In this document: positions 10,901 to 23,600 of the stretch, piece after piece
Position numbering within the stretch: the stretch's first letter is position 1
How the letters are laid out: every line of letters begins with the position of its first letter
Assembly (NCBI GenBank): GCA_907165065.1
Contig: OU015528.1
Location: 29,224,515 to 29,288,514, forward strand
Direction of reading: 5' to 3'
DNA length: 64,000 bases
Origin: Caprimulgus europaeus
Taxonomy: Eukaryota > Chordata > Aves > Caprimulgiformes > Caprimulgidae
Notes under the pieces: generated by a model
What the model was told of the DNA's origin: nothing
The model's database searches: none
What the model saw: only the letters and a program-made list of their open reading frames with translations
Program-made: the position numbers and the translations under genes

Positions 10901-13900
10901 CTAATAAAAGGCATCCAGTAAGGAGCTAAAAGAATGTTAATTATGTTTAGCACTTACTTCATACTTAGAATAAATGGCATTAAATTATAGCAGACCATCT
11001 GGCAATCCATATGGTCTCCTGCAGTCTTGGTTAATTCCAGCAAATAGGTCAAGCACAGCATTCACCCCGTTAGGAAAGCACTAAGCAGAGGTGACAAATC
11101 TGATATATCAAATCCAGATGAAACTCTTTTTCCCTCTCAATCTGGCATAATATACACTTTCATACTGTTTTTTGTTGGTTTGGGGTTTTGTTTGTTTGTT
11201 TGTTTTCTTAATTCCCCCCCACCTTGTCTCCTGAATGTTTATTAGAGTTTACCAAAAGGCTGTCCCAAAAAGCAAGATCCTGTGATGTGATCAAGGTTAC
11301 AGGTATTGCTCAGCCTCTGCTGTTCAGCCTGTGCTTGAAAAAAGCACCCTCTCGAGAAAAGCTATAGTTCAGTCTCCATGGCAACTCCTTCTTCTGCCTC
11401 TCTTGAGTAGAGACTGTCAATTGTATTAAATTAAGGGTGATGGTTTTGTGACGGACTCCTACACCCAAGGGACTGTGACTGAGACCACCAAACTTTTGTT
11501 ACTGGAAGACAGGAGTTGAGATAAAATGGCATTAGTTCAGTTATCCTGACAAGGCAACCTATGTTTCTGTATGTGTACGAACATGTATGTATATAGGATG
11601 TATAAGCATGTATGAATTATTATATACATAAACTATATATATATTTATACACTTATAGAGCCATATTTATGCTCTAACACACACCAGCATTAAGGAATTC
11701 AAGGAAAAGATCAAATATGTTTAACCCCAAGTTCTCTCATTTTGTTCTTCTCTTTTTTTTCAAATTTCTCCTCTCACTTTGCACAATGTTAACAGCCAAA
11801 GGTGATTAGAGAGCTTCTTATCAGAGCTCGAACTGTTTCCAGTGCAAATGTTTTTATTGCTTTCAGTGTAGGTTTGATAGGAAACTTAGCGGCAGCTATG
11901 AAAGCCATGTGACAGGTCTGGTGATTTCAGATGCAGGTGACCTTAAGATTTAGATTTCCTTAGGGAAAAAACTGTTGGTTTACTTACTTGTCTAACTCTC
12001 TGTCATTTTTCTATGGACAGTTTCAGTTTGGGTTTTTGTTTCTTTTGTTTGAGATTTTTTTTCCAAAATAACGTTTTTGGTGTGACATTGGTTTATAGAT
12101 ATTAGCTTGAGAGCTGATAAATTGTTCAAGCCATACCCAGCTGTGAAATGTGGGACAGTCTTGCTGGTCTGAAGTTCAAAAAAGAAAGGTCCATTTAAAT
12201 TTGAGATTATATTTCTAAATAAATAATTTTTAAAGCACCTTTGGATCCCTGTTGAAGAAAAGTGTAAGTGGTAGCAATAACCAGTTTCCAAACATGCTTA
12301 TAATTAAAAAGTACAGCATTTAATAGCTTCCCCTCTCTTCTGTATTTCTTAAGCTATTCAAGTTTGAGGTTAAGTTTTTCCAAACATTAGCAAACCCTTA
12401 AAGGATTTTTCAGGTGGCAACACGAAAGTAACCCACAGACAAGTTCTCATTTAGACTTTGTGAAATATTAATTTAGAAAATAACATGTCATATGGTATGT
12501 TCAAAATATTTGTGATTTTATCTCAGTGGGTGTTTTGGTGATATTGCTGTGAAGATGAAATGGCATGCACAGTGGAGATGACAGTTGCGAAATCCATGTG
12601 ACACAAACAACAGATGGTTACAGTTTTTTACTTTTGGACAGGACCTAGACTCCTAAACTTTTCTTCCTCCCTGGTAGCATTTTCTTATTTTGGTTTTACA
12701 AATACTGGCACAAGGAATTCAGTGGCCATGGTTAAGGAGATTGAGAAGCTTTCTTAAATTGACCTATGTCCTTTGTTGTCAGGGTCAACTGTTTTTCTCC
12801 ATCAAAATATGCAAAGTGTTGAATTTTAATAGCCTCATTTAGAGTGTCCTTGAAAGCAGAACTTATCAACTTTCCAAGTGCCTCGTGGGCATGAGGGAAT
12901 ACTTCACATTTAGCCTTAAATATATGTGAAACATCTATGTCAAGTTAATTTGAGACTCTCAGATAAAGGAAAAGAAGTCCTAATGAGGTGACATAGAACA
13001 GAGCATTTTGAATCTTACTGGTAAATGGAGATAAGTACAAAAAAGAGGTATCAAGAGTAACAAAAATTACTACAAATTTACAGTAGTTCAGTTTTTAAAA
13101 AAGAAGATCTGAATACTAAGGAAGCTTGATAGAGCCTCTGAAGGGTAATGTAGCCACTTTTTATGTTTCTTGGAAGGCTTTGTGTTTTAGTAAAACTATA
13201 CCTTGTAGGGCAGTGTTCTGCAGTAGCAATGGCTGTTTTAAACAGAGGCCTTCCGTAATGTTTAGAATACACTCTTTAAAATGGTCTGGGAAAAAAGATG
13301 AAAAAAAGCAGGTCTATTGTAAGTGGTTTTATACATTTTTTTCAAACAGGTTTGTCATCCTATCTACAGGAACAAGGTGATTTTTTACTCTGAAACTTGT
13401 TATGTTTGGATGAACAGATAAGATTAACTATAAAAATATTCAGTGCTTTTTGGGGATCCAATTTTGTCAAGTTTTCGTGAAACATAGTTTTTACTGGCAT
13501 CTACTGAAACACACTCAGGAAGCCAGTCTCAAAGTTAAGGGCATACTACCACTGAGAGAAGTTTTTTGGGGTTTTTTGGGGTTTTTTTTGTTTTGTTTTT
13601 TGTCTTTTATTGTATGCTTATGTTAATTTTGAATAATTGTCAGAAAGACTTTGCATGACAAAGAATTCCCACTGGGCTTCTACCAAACTGTTCCGGTATC
13701 CAAACCATAGGTTATTAATAATGATTTGTTACATATCATAGAAATATTTGTGGTAACTGAAATTTAATTAACTCAAGCCCTTTACTAAGACAGTTTTCAT
13801 TTATGTACAAGTAGGCAACATGAATTACATAATGAATGTTGGTTAAGCACTCTTTTCCTATTTAAGGCTTTCTATTTGTCTTGATCTGTATATGGCGTTA

Positions 13901-16900
13901 TAGCCAGGGATTTCTATAAGTAAAGTAGTCAATGCTGACAGCTTTTTTAACTGCAAAGAAGATCCTTTTTTCTATCCCACTTAGTTTCAAGTAGTGGGTC
14001 AAAGTCAAACAATAATAAATAACTTGCATCATAAAACACATTTTTCTAAAGGGCTAAAACTTTTGAGTTTGTTTAAAAAAATATCAAGGGGCAAACTTAG
14101 GCCTTTGATATGTTCATTCAGCTTGTAAAACTTTGACAAAAGAATGCTTATTTTGTGTGTACTAATAACGTTGGATTAGTTCCCATATAGTTTTTCATAT
14201 CACTCGATCATACAATGGTTGCATTTGTGATGTGTGTCACCTAATTCAAAGGTAATGAAACAATGGTCTAGCACAACTGGGAATCATGAGATATTTAAGC
14301 AGATACCAGAGAAGTACTGCGGGGAAGGAAAAGTCTGTGTATCCGATTGTAGTCACACCAGCACTTCAAATGAAATAATAAACCCAGCACTTTACAAAGA
14401 ACTTATTATAGAATTTTACTGGTCCATTGTTTTGGAATGCGTAAGAACTATTCCCATGTTTATTTTGAAGGGTATATTCAAGGGAAACAGAGATGTACTG
14501 GTGTGTTTAGCCACTATCAAATGGCAACAGCTGAGATTTTTGCTGTGATTCATAAAGATCTATAGTCATTAACAGAGGTAAGTGGACCAAGGACTTAGTG
14601 ACAGGTTTATGCTGATACCAGGGGAACTACAGAAATCAATGAAGGAAGTGGTTCTAAATTATCTTTATGATTACTTTAGACACTCTTTAAATTGATTAAC
14701 TGGTATTGAAGATTTTTGCAGAGACCACATATGGCACATGTAGATAAACATATATACCATACAAAGAGTTTTTGATCAGTCAGAACCTTCTCATCTAACA
14801 GTGTTATTCTATTAAGCTTACATATGTCAAAGAGTACAAACAACTGCAGCTTTAGTAGGCAATATATGCTTTATTGGGGCATACGAACAAAAGAAAAGCT
14901 TACCTTTTTTTCCACAAATTCTGGCAGGTTTTTTTTGTTTAATTGCCAAGAAACAGTTAAGCATTTTCAGTGCAGTTTTACCTGACTTTTGTTCAGATGA
15001 ATATGTGCTATGACTAAACAACCCAATGAAAGAATGTGATTAAAATAGGTGACAGCGTTGTGAAATAAGACATTGATTTCCCCATCTAGTTCAAATATAC
15101 TTCTTGCAACACTTTCCTATGGATGATGGGAACATGTGCCCCATTTGGTTTTCTATGTGTACTGCTTTGAAACACTTATCATTAAGTGCTTAGATTTAGA
15201 AAACTTCAAAGGAAGTATTGCTACCCTTCCAGCTTTTTAGCAGTAGTAACTAGAGATTATATGGACAAGATTTGTGTGTTTAGTCTTCCTCAGCATAAGC
15301 ACCTACAAGCACCTATAAGATCCAGTTGTCCAGGCATCTTCTGTTATCAGTCAATAAAAACAGGATTTTCTGATTGATCCCTTCTTAAATTAAATGTCCG
15401 AAACACATCAAATGGATAATGTTTTGAAAAGACTTCTCTATCTTTTGAGTGCAAAAGGATTCTAGAGGAAGATGTTCACTTTGCACAAATCTGGAGTGAT
15501 GCCACCCTTGTTGCCCTATACTAATAAATTATATTTAGTTTCTTAGAGATCTTGAAATCTAAGAATGTTCCCTTTAGAGATATGCACCCATGGTTAGTGA
15601 TTTTGAGCTTGTTCTGGTTAAGGTTTGAATTTCTTCTTTAATCTTCCTCTTGCACATTGCATGGGTTGTAATTCTCTCATGTTTCAGTGACACTGACTCA
15701 GTTATACTAGTTTTGATACTATTAAAAATACCTGGTAATTTTAAGATTACCTATTAGCTTGTAAATCTTCTCTAATCTTGCTATGGCTTTCCTTATACCC
15801 ATAATTCCATTTCTTCCATCACCAGCTAAGGAGAGATTCTGGGAGAATAGCTGCTTTGTCTAATAATTAACCAAGTTTATATTCTTTTGTAGCTGATTGT
15901 AAGCTGATAGCAATCTATGGAGCTGTTATATTTTCTTCTGTTCTATGAATGATTTGAAAGTTGAATACACTTCAGCCTCTTTGTAACAAGATCCCCAAAC
16001 ACTTCCCTATCAAGTATCAGCTGTCATGGTACAAACATTACTCATACTGCTCTCCTACTCTCCTATGAGGACTCCTTTGCTTTTCCAGGACAAGAACTTA
16101 CTTGACTGATTGACTGATTTTTTTTTTTTTTTTTTTGTCTTTTACAAGAATGAGCTTCTCAGTCCCACACATGCTGCTTCCAGATTTGCAGATGTGTCCT
16201 AGCTTTTATCTTCTTGTTATTTTCTACATCATAGAATAGGACTTCCCAAAGGCTCTACAATGGCTTCCAGGGTAGGACTGGCACAAGAGAAGTCAACAGG
16301 TATCCTATTTTGCCTTCCCTAGAAGGCAGAGTAACTTTGTGTCCTTGGAAGCCAAATTTCATTCAGAAAAGTTTCAAGAGCACTTCTGTTCTAAATTGTT
16401 TGAATTATTGGCATATACTCAAATGCCAGAATTAATCCTTCCTTCTTGTAATGTTACTAAGCTTTGAGTTTGTGTAATTAAGTAGCTGAATCTGTTATTT
16501 GCCTAATCAGAATAGTTGTAATTTCCAGAGAAGCAAGTCTTAAATAAAGTGCAGGAGGTTTTACTTCTGGATATTCTACTTAAAGACTGTCTTTGCAGAA
16601 ACTATTCAATCCATAAGAAACCAAGACTGTGTAACTGTTACCATGAAACATTTAGTTAATGAACACAAGATTTTAAAGCTGGTCAGAAGCAGCCTGACAT
16701 TACTTATGGTGAAATAAGAATATTTATTTTTTTACTTACTAACTTATTTACTTAGTTATTTCGTTATTTTACTTGGACATCTGCACATCAAAATGCAGTA
16801 AAATACAATAATTAAAGTAAAATAGCTATGTTATTAATAAAGAACTTTAGGTCATGTGCTACAAATAGTAAATCTGCAGGTCTTTGAATTTATAGCCAAA

Positions 16901-19521
16901 TGTTCTAGTCACAGTTAGGCTAGTGACACTGGAAAAAATAAAATATGACAGTAGGAAAACTAACAACAGATCCATTGATATACATAGTGATGAATGACAG
17001 TTTTCACTGACAGTGTTATGCTCATACCAGAGACACCTAAAGTAACTGCCTGGGACTCCAGGGGGCACCATAGTGCTAACTCTGCAATAGATGCTTAATT
17101 TTGAATACCTTAATGATCTTATAAAGTTCAAAGTTAGAATAAATTTTTCATCTGCCTAAAGTCAACATATAAATATGTTTATATATTTATGCAAATACAT
17201 TTATTCACAGGTGTTTGTAACATCAAGATCTCTTGACAATGTACCTTCAATGACTTAAGTGCTCCCAAAAGCACTCATTAAAATCTCAGTTTCATTTATA
17301 TCGACCTTAAAAAGATATTATTGGCAAATGATTCATGTCTTTTTCCCAAAATAAAATATAAATAAAATATAGAAGATTAGCTTTGAAGATTTACACTATT
17401 TTAGCAAAACTAGTGGTATTCACTTTATCAGAGTAATCATTTGATTAATATTTTGACTTATTTGTCAGTAAGCTTAACTCTGCTTTATAAATAAAAAATA
17501 AAAATCTAAGGATAGAGTGCAATTTGACCTTAAATATGAGTCTCCTAACTTCAGTTTTAATTTATTGGATTCCATAAGACTTTCAGTCTTGCAAAATGCA
17601 CTGAATCATGCACCATGACTGTAAGATTGTTCTGATTATTCATTGAAGCAACAGACTATGTAACAAAACACTTTAAGGTAGTGACTTGAGGCAGTATGAT
17701 TCTAACATGACGAAAGAATGTAGTCAACATTAGGCATGGTTGTAATGGGCTGATGGCCTGAATAATAATTTCTGATTAACAACTTTTTATTGTCATAAAA
17801 AATTAAAGAAAATATATTTTTTTAATAAAGTTTGACAAAGAAATCCCACAAACTCATCTCTTTTATGGGCCGGACTTGCAGAAGGACTACACCTCTCAGA
17901 ATGTGATGAGGCAATTCTTCTCAGAGCAAAGTCCAATGTGTGTTATGTGACTATGTATACAATAATGAGCAACGCAGTCCAGCAATCGAGCTTATACTGA
18001 ATTAACAATCTATAGAGCTGCATTTTTTTTCACAGTTTGATAATGAAATGCAGTATAGTACTGAATGACCTGAAACAAAATGTTTGCAATTATTTTGAAA
18101 AGCTAAGAGGAAGAATTAGATCATGGGAATGCCAGATAGTTATATTTCTATTTTTCTTATTTGTACAACAGAAAATGTTTGAGATATTTCAGAGTGAATT
18201 ATTGAAAATCAAAATTTTTATTTCAGTCTGGGAATAAAATGACTGTTAAAGCATAAGTGTTTCATGCAATGCTAATTCTAATTTCATTATTTGTTCCTTA
18301 AAAAAATCAAATAGCATGTCACAAAGATAGTACATATGGAAGTCATTATCTTGTCTTTCACATAATGCCATAGTTTCTACCTGTGCAAAGAACATGCAAG
18401 GCTATATAAACCATTGCCATTGTGATTTAGAAGCTTTTAATATTTACTTACTGAAATGTGAACAGTAATCTGAGCACAAAGCACTTGACCCTATATTGAG
18501 AGAAACAGAGCTGAAGTGGCATATAGAATTAGACAAGAACAAATTTGTATCATAGAATTTCTTCTGCATCATTTCTCCCGATGTTATAAAAAAATTACCT
18601 TAAAAGATGTTCAGATACACATATTGCCTAGATCTGTCAATGTTCTAGCCAATTTTCAGTAAGATATTTTAAAAATTACTAAAGAAACAGTTCTTCTGTG
18701 GGAAGAAAATAATTCTTTCATTAGTAAACCTAAGTAATATTCTCCTCACAGGCACACATGTTAAATCCTTGCAGAAGTGAGTATATTGCATTGGATTATT
18801 TTAGTATGTTATGGCTGAAGAATATCAACATAACTCCTGAGATGGAATGTGGCTCCAGGAATGCATGATGTTTAGGCAGCATCTGTAATACAAATCATGA
18901 GAAGCCTATATTTTCATGGGCACTAATTTATTTTGAATTTATGATGCGTTACAATCATTAGAAGTAAGCTATTTGACATTACTCGATGGAGAATAACGTT
19001 TCTGCCAGTGGTGGTTTGTTTTATTTCTTGACACTAGAAAAGAAAATATGCCTGATTAAAAACCACACAAATATATATTCAAGTGCAATAGGATGGCAGT
19101 AGGTCACCAAGCCACTTCATGTTGCTTTTTGCAGCAGAGCTTAAATATTCCCTGTTCATGTAAGCAGATCTGATCCAGACTTCCCCCACCACTCTATCCC
19201 CCCATTTGCAGAAGACCTTGTCTCTGGACTTGTGTCCTCTGCTGCTAAGGGAAAGGACTGTGTAGAGGGCATTATATATGTTGTTCCCTCTAGTCCACGT
19301 AAGACACAAATACTGTAATGACCTTTGCTCAACTCTCTCATAATATATTCCTTTTCCACTGCTTAAGCCCCAGGCTTCCTCTACTAATTTCTCATTATTC
19401 TTTCACTCCTTACTTGGTCATATTTTATGAAATACTGCTTTCATAAGGGAAGGCATACTTTCCCCCTCATTAAAGGAAGTCATCATGTTTTGATTCATTA
19501 CAGTCCATACAGTCTTTACCA
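7982..19521 (+). other. SLC16A7: SLC16A7 intron 1 (of the coding introns), first part
   Basis: Intronic AT-rich sequence beginning with gtaagac. The reading frame of exon 1 stays open into the intron until TAG at 8389-8391. T homopolymers lie at 8800-8823 (24 nt) and 16118-16136 (19 nt), a TTTG-rich patch at about 11167-11207, and a G4T6-type patch at 13561-13602. I see no gene, RNA gene or recognisable transposon in this part. Confidence 0.8.
13561..13602 (+). repeat. GGGG/TTTTTT alternating low-complexity patch
   Basis: Two G4 runs spaced by T6 and then T-rich sequence with single Gs, about 42 nt. It resembles a short (TTTTTTGGGG)n microsatellite. There are too few G-runs for a confident quadruplex. 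Confidence 0.7.
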
Positions 19522-20008
19522 ACACAAGAGAGACATGGACCAGTTAGAACACGTCCAGAAGAGGACAACGAGGGTGATCCAAGGGCTGGAGCACCTCTCC
19601 TATGAGGACAGGCTGAAAGAATTTGGGCTGGAAAAGAGAAGGCTCTGGGGAGACCTTGTAGCAGCCTTCCAATGCCTGAAGGGGCATACAAGGAAGCTGG
19701 GGAGGGACTTTTCATAAGGGCAGCTAATGATAGAACAAGGGGAAATGGCTTTAAGCTGAAAGAGGGTAGGTTTAGATTGGATATTAGGAAGAAATTCTTC
19801 ACTGTGAGGGTGGTCAGACACTGGAACAGGTTGCCCAAGGAAGTTGTGGATGCCCCTTCCCTGGAAGTGTTCAAGGCCAGGTTGGATGAGGCTTTGAGCA
19901 AACTGTTCTAGTGGGAGGTGTCCTTGCTCATGGCAGGGGGGTTGCAACTAGATGATCTTTAAGGTCCCTTCCAACCCAAGCCATTCTATGCTTCTATGAG
20001 TCTATGAT
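19522..20008 (+). mobile_element. CR1 LINE, 5'-truncated, ORF2 C-terminus plus 3' end
   Basis: The fragment encodes [35 protein letters not shown], then after a frame change at about 19690-19715 DRTRGNGFKLKEGRFRLDIR, KKFFTVRVVRHWNRLPKEVV and DAPSLEVFKARLDEALSKLF, followed by a stop at 19911. This is the CR1 ORF2 C-terminus. The 3' end 'aggtcccttccaacccaagc' plus 'ttctatga' repeats finishes near 20008. Apart from the frameshift it is well preserved, so it is probably younger than the copy at 4.1-5.2 kb. Confidence 0.92.
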
Positions 20009-22210
20009 AGAAGTGTATTTGTTGATCCAGAGAAAAGAGATGGCATGTGAGCATACATAGGAAACATCTAAAAAGTTGAAAGACCCATCAGGTAAAGCTC
20101 TTTTCATTGTAGATGGAAACCTGAAAGTGCCAACTTGATGACAAATTCAACTCTGATGACAAAAGGTGTGTGAGATGGATATGAGAATATGCAAAGATAA
20201 ACTGACATAATCTCAGATAATGTATGGATTTAAAAAATATATCTGATTCTCTTTCAAATCTGTTGGATAGATTGTTATTCTCAGGCATGTGTATTTTGGG
20301 AGAAGCAAGGAAAAAAGAATGGGGAGAGGAATGATTAGAACTCATTCTGAAGTTATCGATTAATTCATAAATATTTTCCTGAAGACAATTATTTTTAAAA
20401 AGCAGTTAAATGTGAGTTGTCCAAAGTTTAAGTGAATTGAGAAATGTTCTGATCTGAACCTGTGGGACTCTTTCAGAATTCTGGACCTGTTCACTAAGTT
20501 GTCTCCAAAGGTTCTGCTTCCTCTAGGGGTGTAATAAAGGCTACTGATTCAGGCACAGCTGAAATAAAGAAATGCATTGAAAGACAGAAAAAGTAACATA
20601 AATCTTGTTACTATTGTTGATCAAGAGGATAAACTTTTGATGAGTTTTGGCTTTTCATTATTCTAATTTTGATATTTTCTTCATGTTTCTAGCCACTTAA
20701 CAGTTTATATTGTTTTTAGTCTTTTTGACCTGAAAGACAAAATATTCAGTTTTACCTTTACATATTAAATAGATTTTCATCGATATACATACATGTTATT
20801 TTTTCATTGCTCTAAAAACGATAAAAAACCCACAAACAACCCCCTGAAGATCCTCACTTTTAATGAATAACTGAATGCCATTGTATCTCCCCCCACCCCC
20901 TACTCCAGTTTCTCAAGTTTTCCCTTTTGCAAAATACAGGGAAAAATGCAAATTCTGTACCTGGTAAGTTTGCATTAATGCATACCATTGTCTACACTTA
21001 CACTCTAAATACCTTAAGTGCCAAAACATAATGAGAATGCTCAGTTCTCATTTTGTATAATATCTTTGAAACATAAATAAATTCCTTTCCTCCTTCTCTT
21101 TCCTTTTTCCTTTTCCTTCCCTTCCCTCTTCCCTCTTCCCGTTCCCCCAGTATGTTGTGAAGTAAATGTTATTCACATATACTTACTATACACAGTTCTT
21201 CAGATATAATCTGATTTATGCCTGTAGAGGAATTTGTGAAATTCCCACTCTTAAGCTTCTATTTATAACTACTGAAAGTCACCATATGCATTTTTTTGGA
21301 TATTTTAAAAAATACAATTACAATGAAAATAGTTATGGAATAATGGTTTAGAAAGATTTTTCTATAAAGTACAATTTAAGCTTAATGATACATAAGTGTT
21401 AAATAGCAAATACATTTTTAAATAATCATACAGTGTTATTGACAATGACATAAATATGATGACTTCTCAGGACACTTTCAAGTTATAAATACATCCATAT
21501 TTATACTTCTAGTTACATATATTCTGAATATGTAGATGAGATTTAATGATCCACTCATGATCTATAATTCACAGGAAGTGGCCCATGGAAACATTGTAGG
21601 TATTAGATTGAGCATTTTCATTTTGAAAAGTTTAATTATACGGTGCAAAATTGAGACCAGAAAGGAATATGAAAAAGGAGGAAGAAGCATGTATCTTGTG
21701 CTTTCTCTGAAATTACATATTATTGCCTGTAACAGTATATAAAGAATCATTTCCAAGTTGAGCTAGTTATAATATTATTCTGGAAGAAAACAAATAAACT
21801 GTAGGATGATATGCAGGGTAAAAATAGGATATTGTATGAACATTAATATGGTGGGCAATTTGTAGAAGATAGAAAAATCCAAATGACAATATTAATCTTA
21901 ACTGAAGATGTCTGAATTTTTCACAGTGAATGCATTATCTGAGAAATGTAATGATTTGAGTTGCAGAGAATATACCCTGCATTCATAAGCACTGCTAAGT
22001 AGCCTGTGCAGGGTCTTCTGAAAGTGTTAGCTATGACTTTTTGCTTTCTGTGATGTCTGCTAGGCTTCCAAATGACAAAGGATTTTTGTGTTTCCAGGAA
22101 AAGTAACCAGAGATTTTTAAGAAGTTGCATAAAAATAATGAATGATAATAGGGAATAATGCATAGGAAGTGGTGAGGAATGAACCTTTACAAATATTGTG
22201 TTCACATGTG
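20009..22210 (+). other. SLC16A7: SLC16A7 intron 1, no gene seen
   Basis: AT-rich intron sequence. A broken polypyrimidine tract lies at 21082-21149 (TTCC/CCCTTC units) and a C-rich patch near 20890. The open frames are short and unlike proteins. Confidence 0.75.
21082..21149 (+). repeat. Polypyrimidine low-complexity tract
   Basis: About 68 nt of nearly pure C/T with one G (21141), ending in 'cccccag'. It looks like a strong splice acceptor, but no exon-like sequence follows. Confidence 0.8.
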
Positions 22211-22275
22211 CATAGAATCATAGAATCATTAAGGTTGGAAAAGACCTCTAAGATTATCAAGTCCAACTGTCAATA
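22211..22275 (-). mobile_element. CR1 LINE 3' tail fragment, antisense
   Basis: 'atagaatcatagaatcatta' followed by 'aggttggaaaagacctctaa' and 'atcaagtccaact' is the reverse complement of a CR1 3' terminus. Only about 65 nt remain, an extreme 5' truncation or later erosion. It lies opposite to SLC16A7. Confidence 0.85.
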
Positions 22276-23433
22276 GGCAGACTTGTAGAGAATACATTAA
22301 TTTTTCAAAGATGAAGAAATAAAAAAGGAAATATTTGTCACTAGCTAATAACATGGTTTGGGAAAATGTCTATGAAGAATTAAAATAAATATTTACAAAC
22401 ACCCTTTCCCCCTTACCCCCACCCCCAACAATTAGCTCTGAGATGAACAACATACCTCTTATTTTCAGGTTGCTGTAATTGTATTTGTGACAATGGTTTA
22501 CTGTAAACTCTGTCTTTCTTTTCAGTTTTATGATCTGCAACAATACAGAAAATTGTCCTCCATTTGTAACAGCAGAACATACAGAAATTGTTTGTCAATC
22601 AGGTTCACACAGTTAGCAACCCGTGAAGACAAGTTTTATAGCTAAAAATTGTAATCTGCTTTAGCAAGGCAAAAAATACTAAACACTAAGTCTCCTTCAG
22701 TTACAAATTTTAAAGTTCTTTGAACTTGAAAGAGTGAGTTCATAAGTTACCAGGTGAAAAATACTTATAAATTTGATGCCACTTTCTATTATCCCAGGGA
22801 AACAAAACAGATCATTTATATAATTAGGAGTCCAACAATCAGATGAGGAAAAGTGAAGGGAGTTCTTTTGTTTTTTTGTATTTGTGTGTTTATGTGAATG
22901 TGTAGTCTCTATGTCTGGGTGTAGCAGGTTTTTAGTAGTTTAGATTATTTTTGAGATAGAAAAACTAGTATAAATAGTAGATAGCTATAAAAGAACCTCT
23001 AGGTTTGGATTAGTATTAATTTTCATTTGTTCAACGAAAGCAGACATATTAGATATAATTTATTTTAATCTTTTCAGAAACATGATGCTTCTTTCAGTAC
23101 AAGTGCTCAAACACAGATATTGCCAAATTGAACTAAGTCTTTCACTTGCAATCCTCCACAGAGAAAGAAGGAGTAGTCACTGAGATGAATGGATAATACT
23201 TCAAGTATGAGCACTCTGGAAGAAAACTACTAAATATTTTCATTGGAGTATATCTATACTTAGAGTTATGTCTCCTGAAATTCCTGGTGAAACTCTGAAA
23301 TGAATATAAATTTAGTGAAGCTTATTACTAATGCCTTCATATTAACTACTGCTGTAGAGAAGTGTATTTACTAATATTTATATATTAGTATTATTATCTT
23401 ACTGTAGTTCTGGACAGGAAAAATGAGTAAGTC
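22276..23433 (+). other. SLC16A7: SLC16A7 intron 1, no gene seen
   Basis: AT-rich intron sequence with a C-rich patch near 22404-22430. Nothing recognisable otherwise. Confidence 0.75.
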
Positions 23434-23600
23434 CTGTGGATGCCCTATCCCTGGAGTCATTCAAGACCAGGTTGGATGGGGCCCTGGGCAGCCTGATCTA
23501 GTGGTTGGCAACCCTGTCCACAGCAGGTGGGGGTTGGAACGAGATGATCTTTAAGGTCCCTTCCAACCCAAACCATTCTATGATTCTATGATTCTGTGAT
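23434..23600 (+). mobile_element. CR1 LINE 3' end fragment
   Basis: 'gtggatgccctatccctgga' starts a CR1 tail (VDALSLE... in the ORF2 frame), followed by 'gatgatctttaaggtccctt', 'ccaacccaaaccattctatg' and 'attctatgattctg' octamers. It is about 167 nt long, 5'-truncated, and in the same orientation as the gene. Confidence 0.93.

Noticed and set aside
19470-19947. Minus-strand frames of 115-143 codons
   Set aside because: They are antisense shadows of the CR1 copy at 19522-20008.
21082-21149. Splice acceptor for an additional SLC16A7 exon
   Set aside because: The tract ends in cccccag, but the sequence after it does not extend the MCT2 protein, and residues 72-73 are already joined correctly across the intron.
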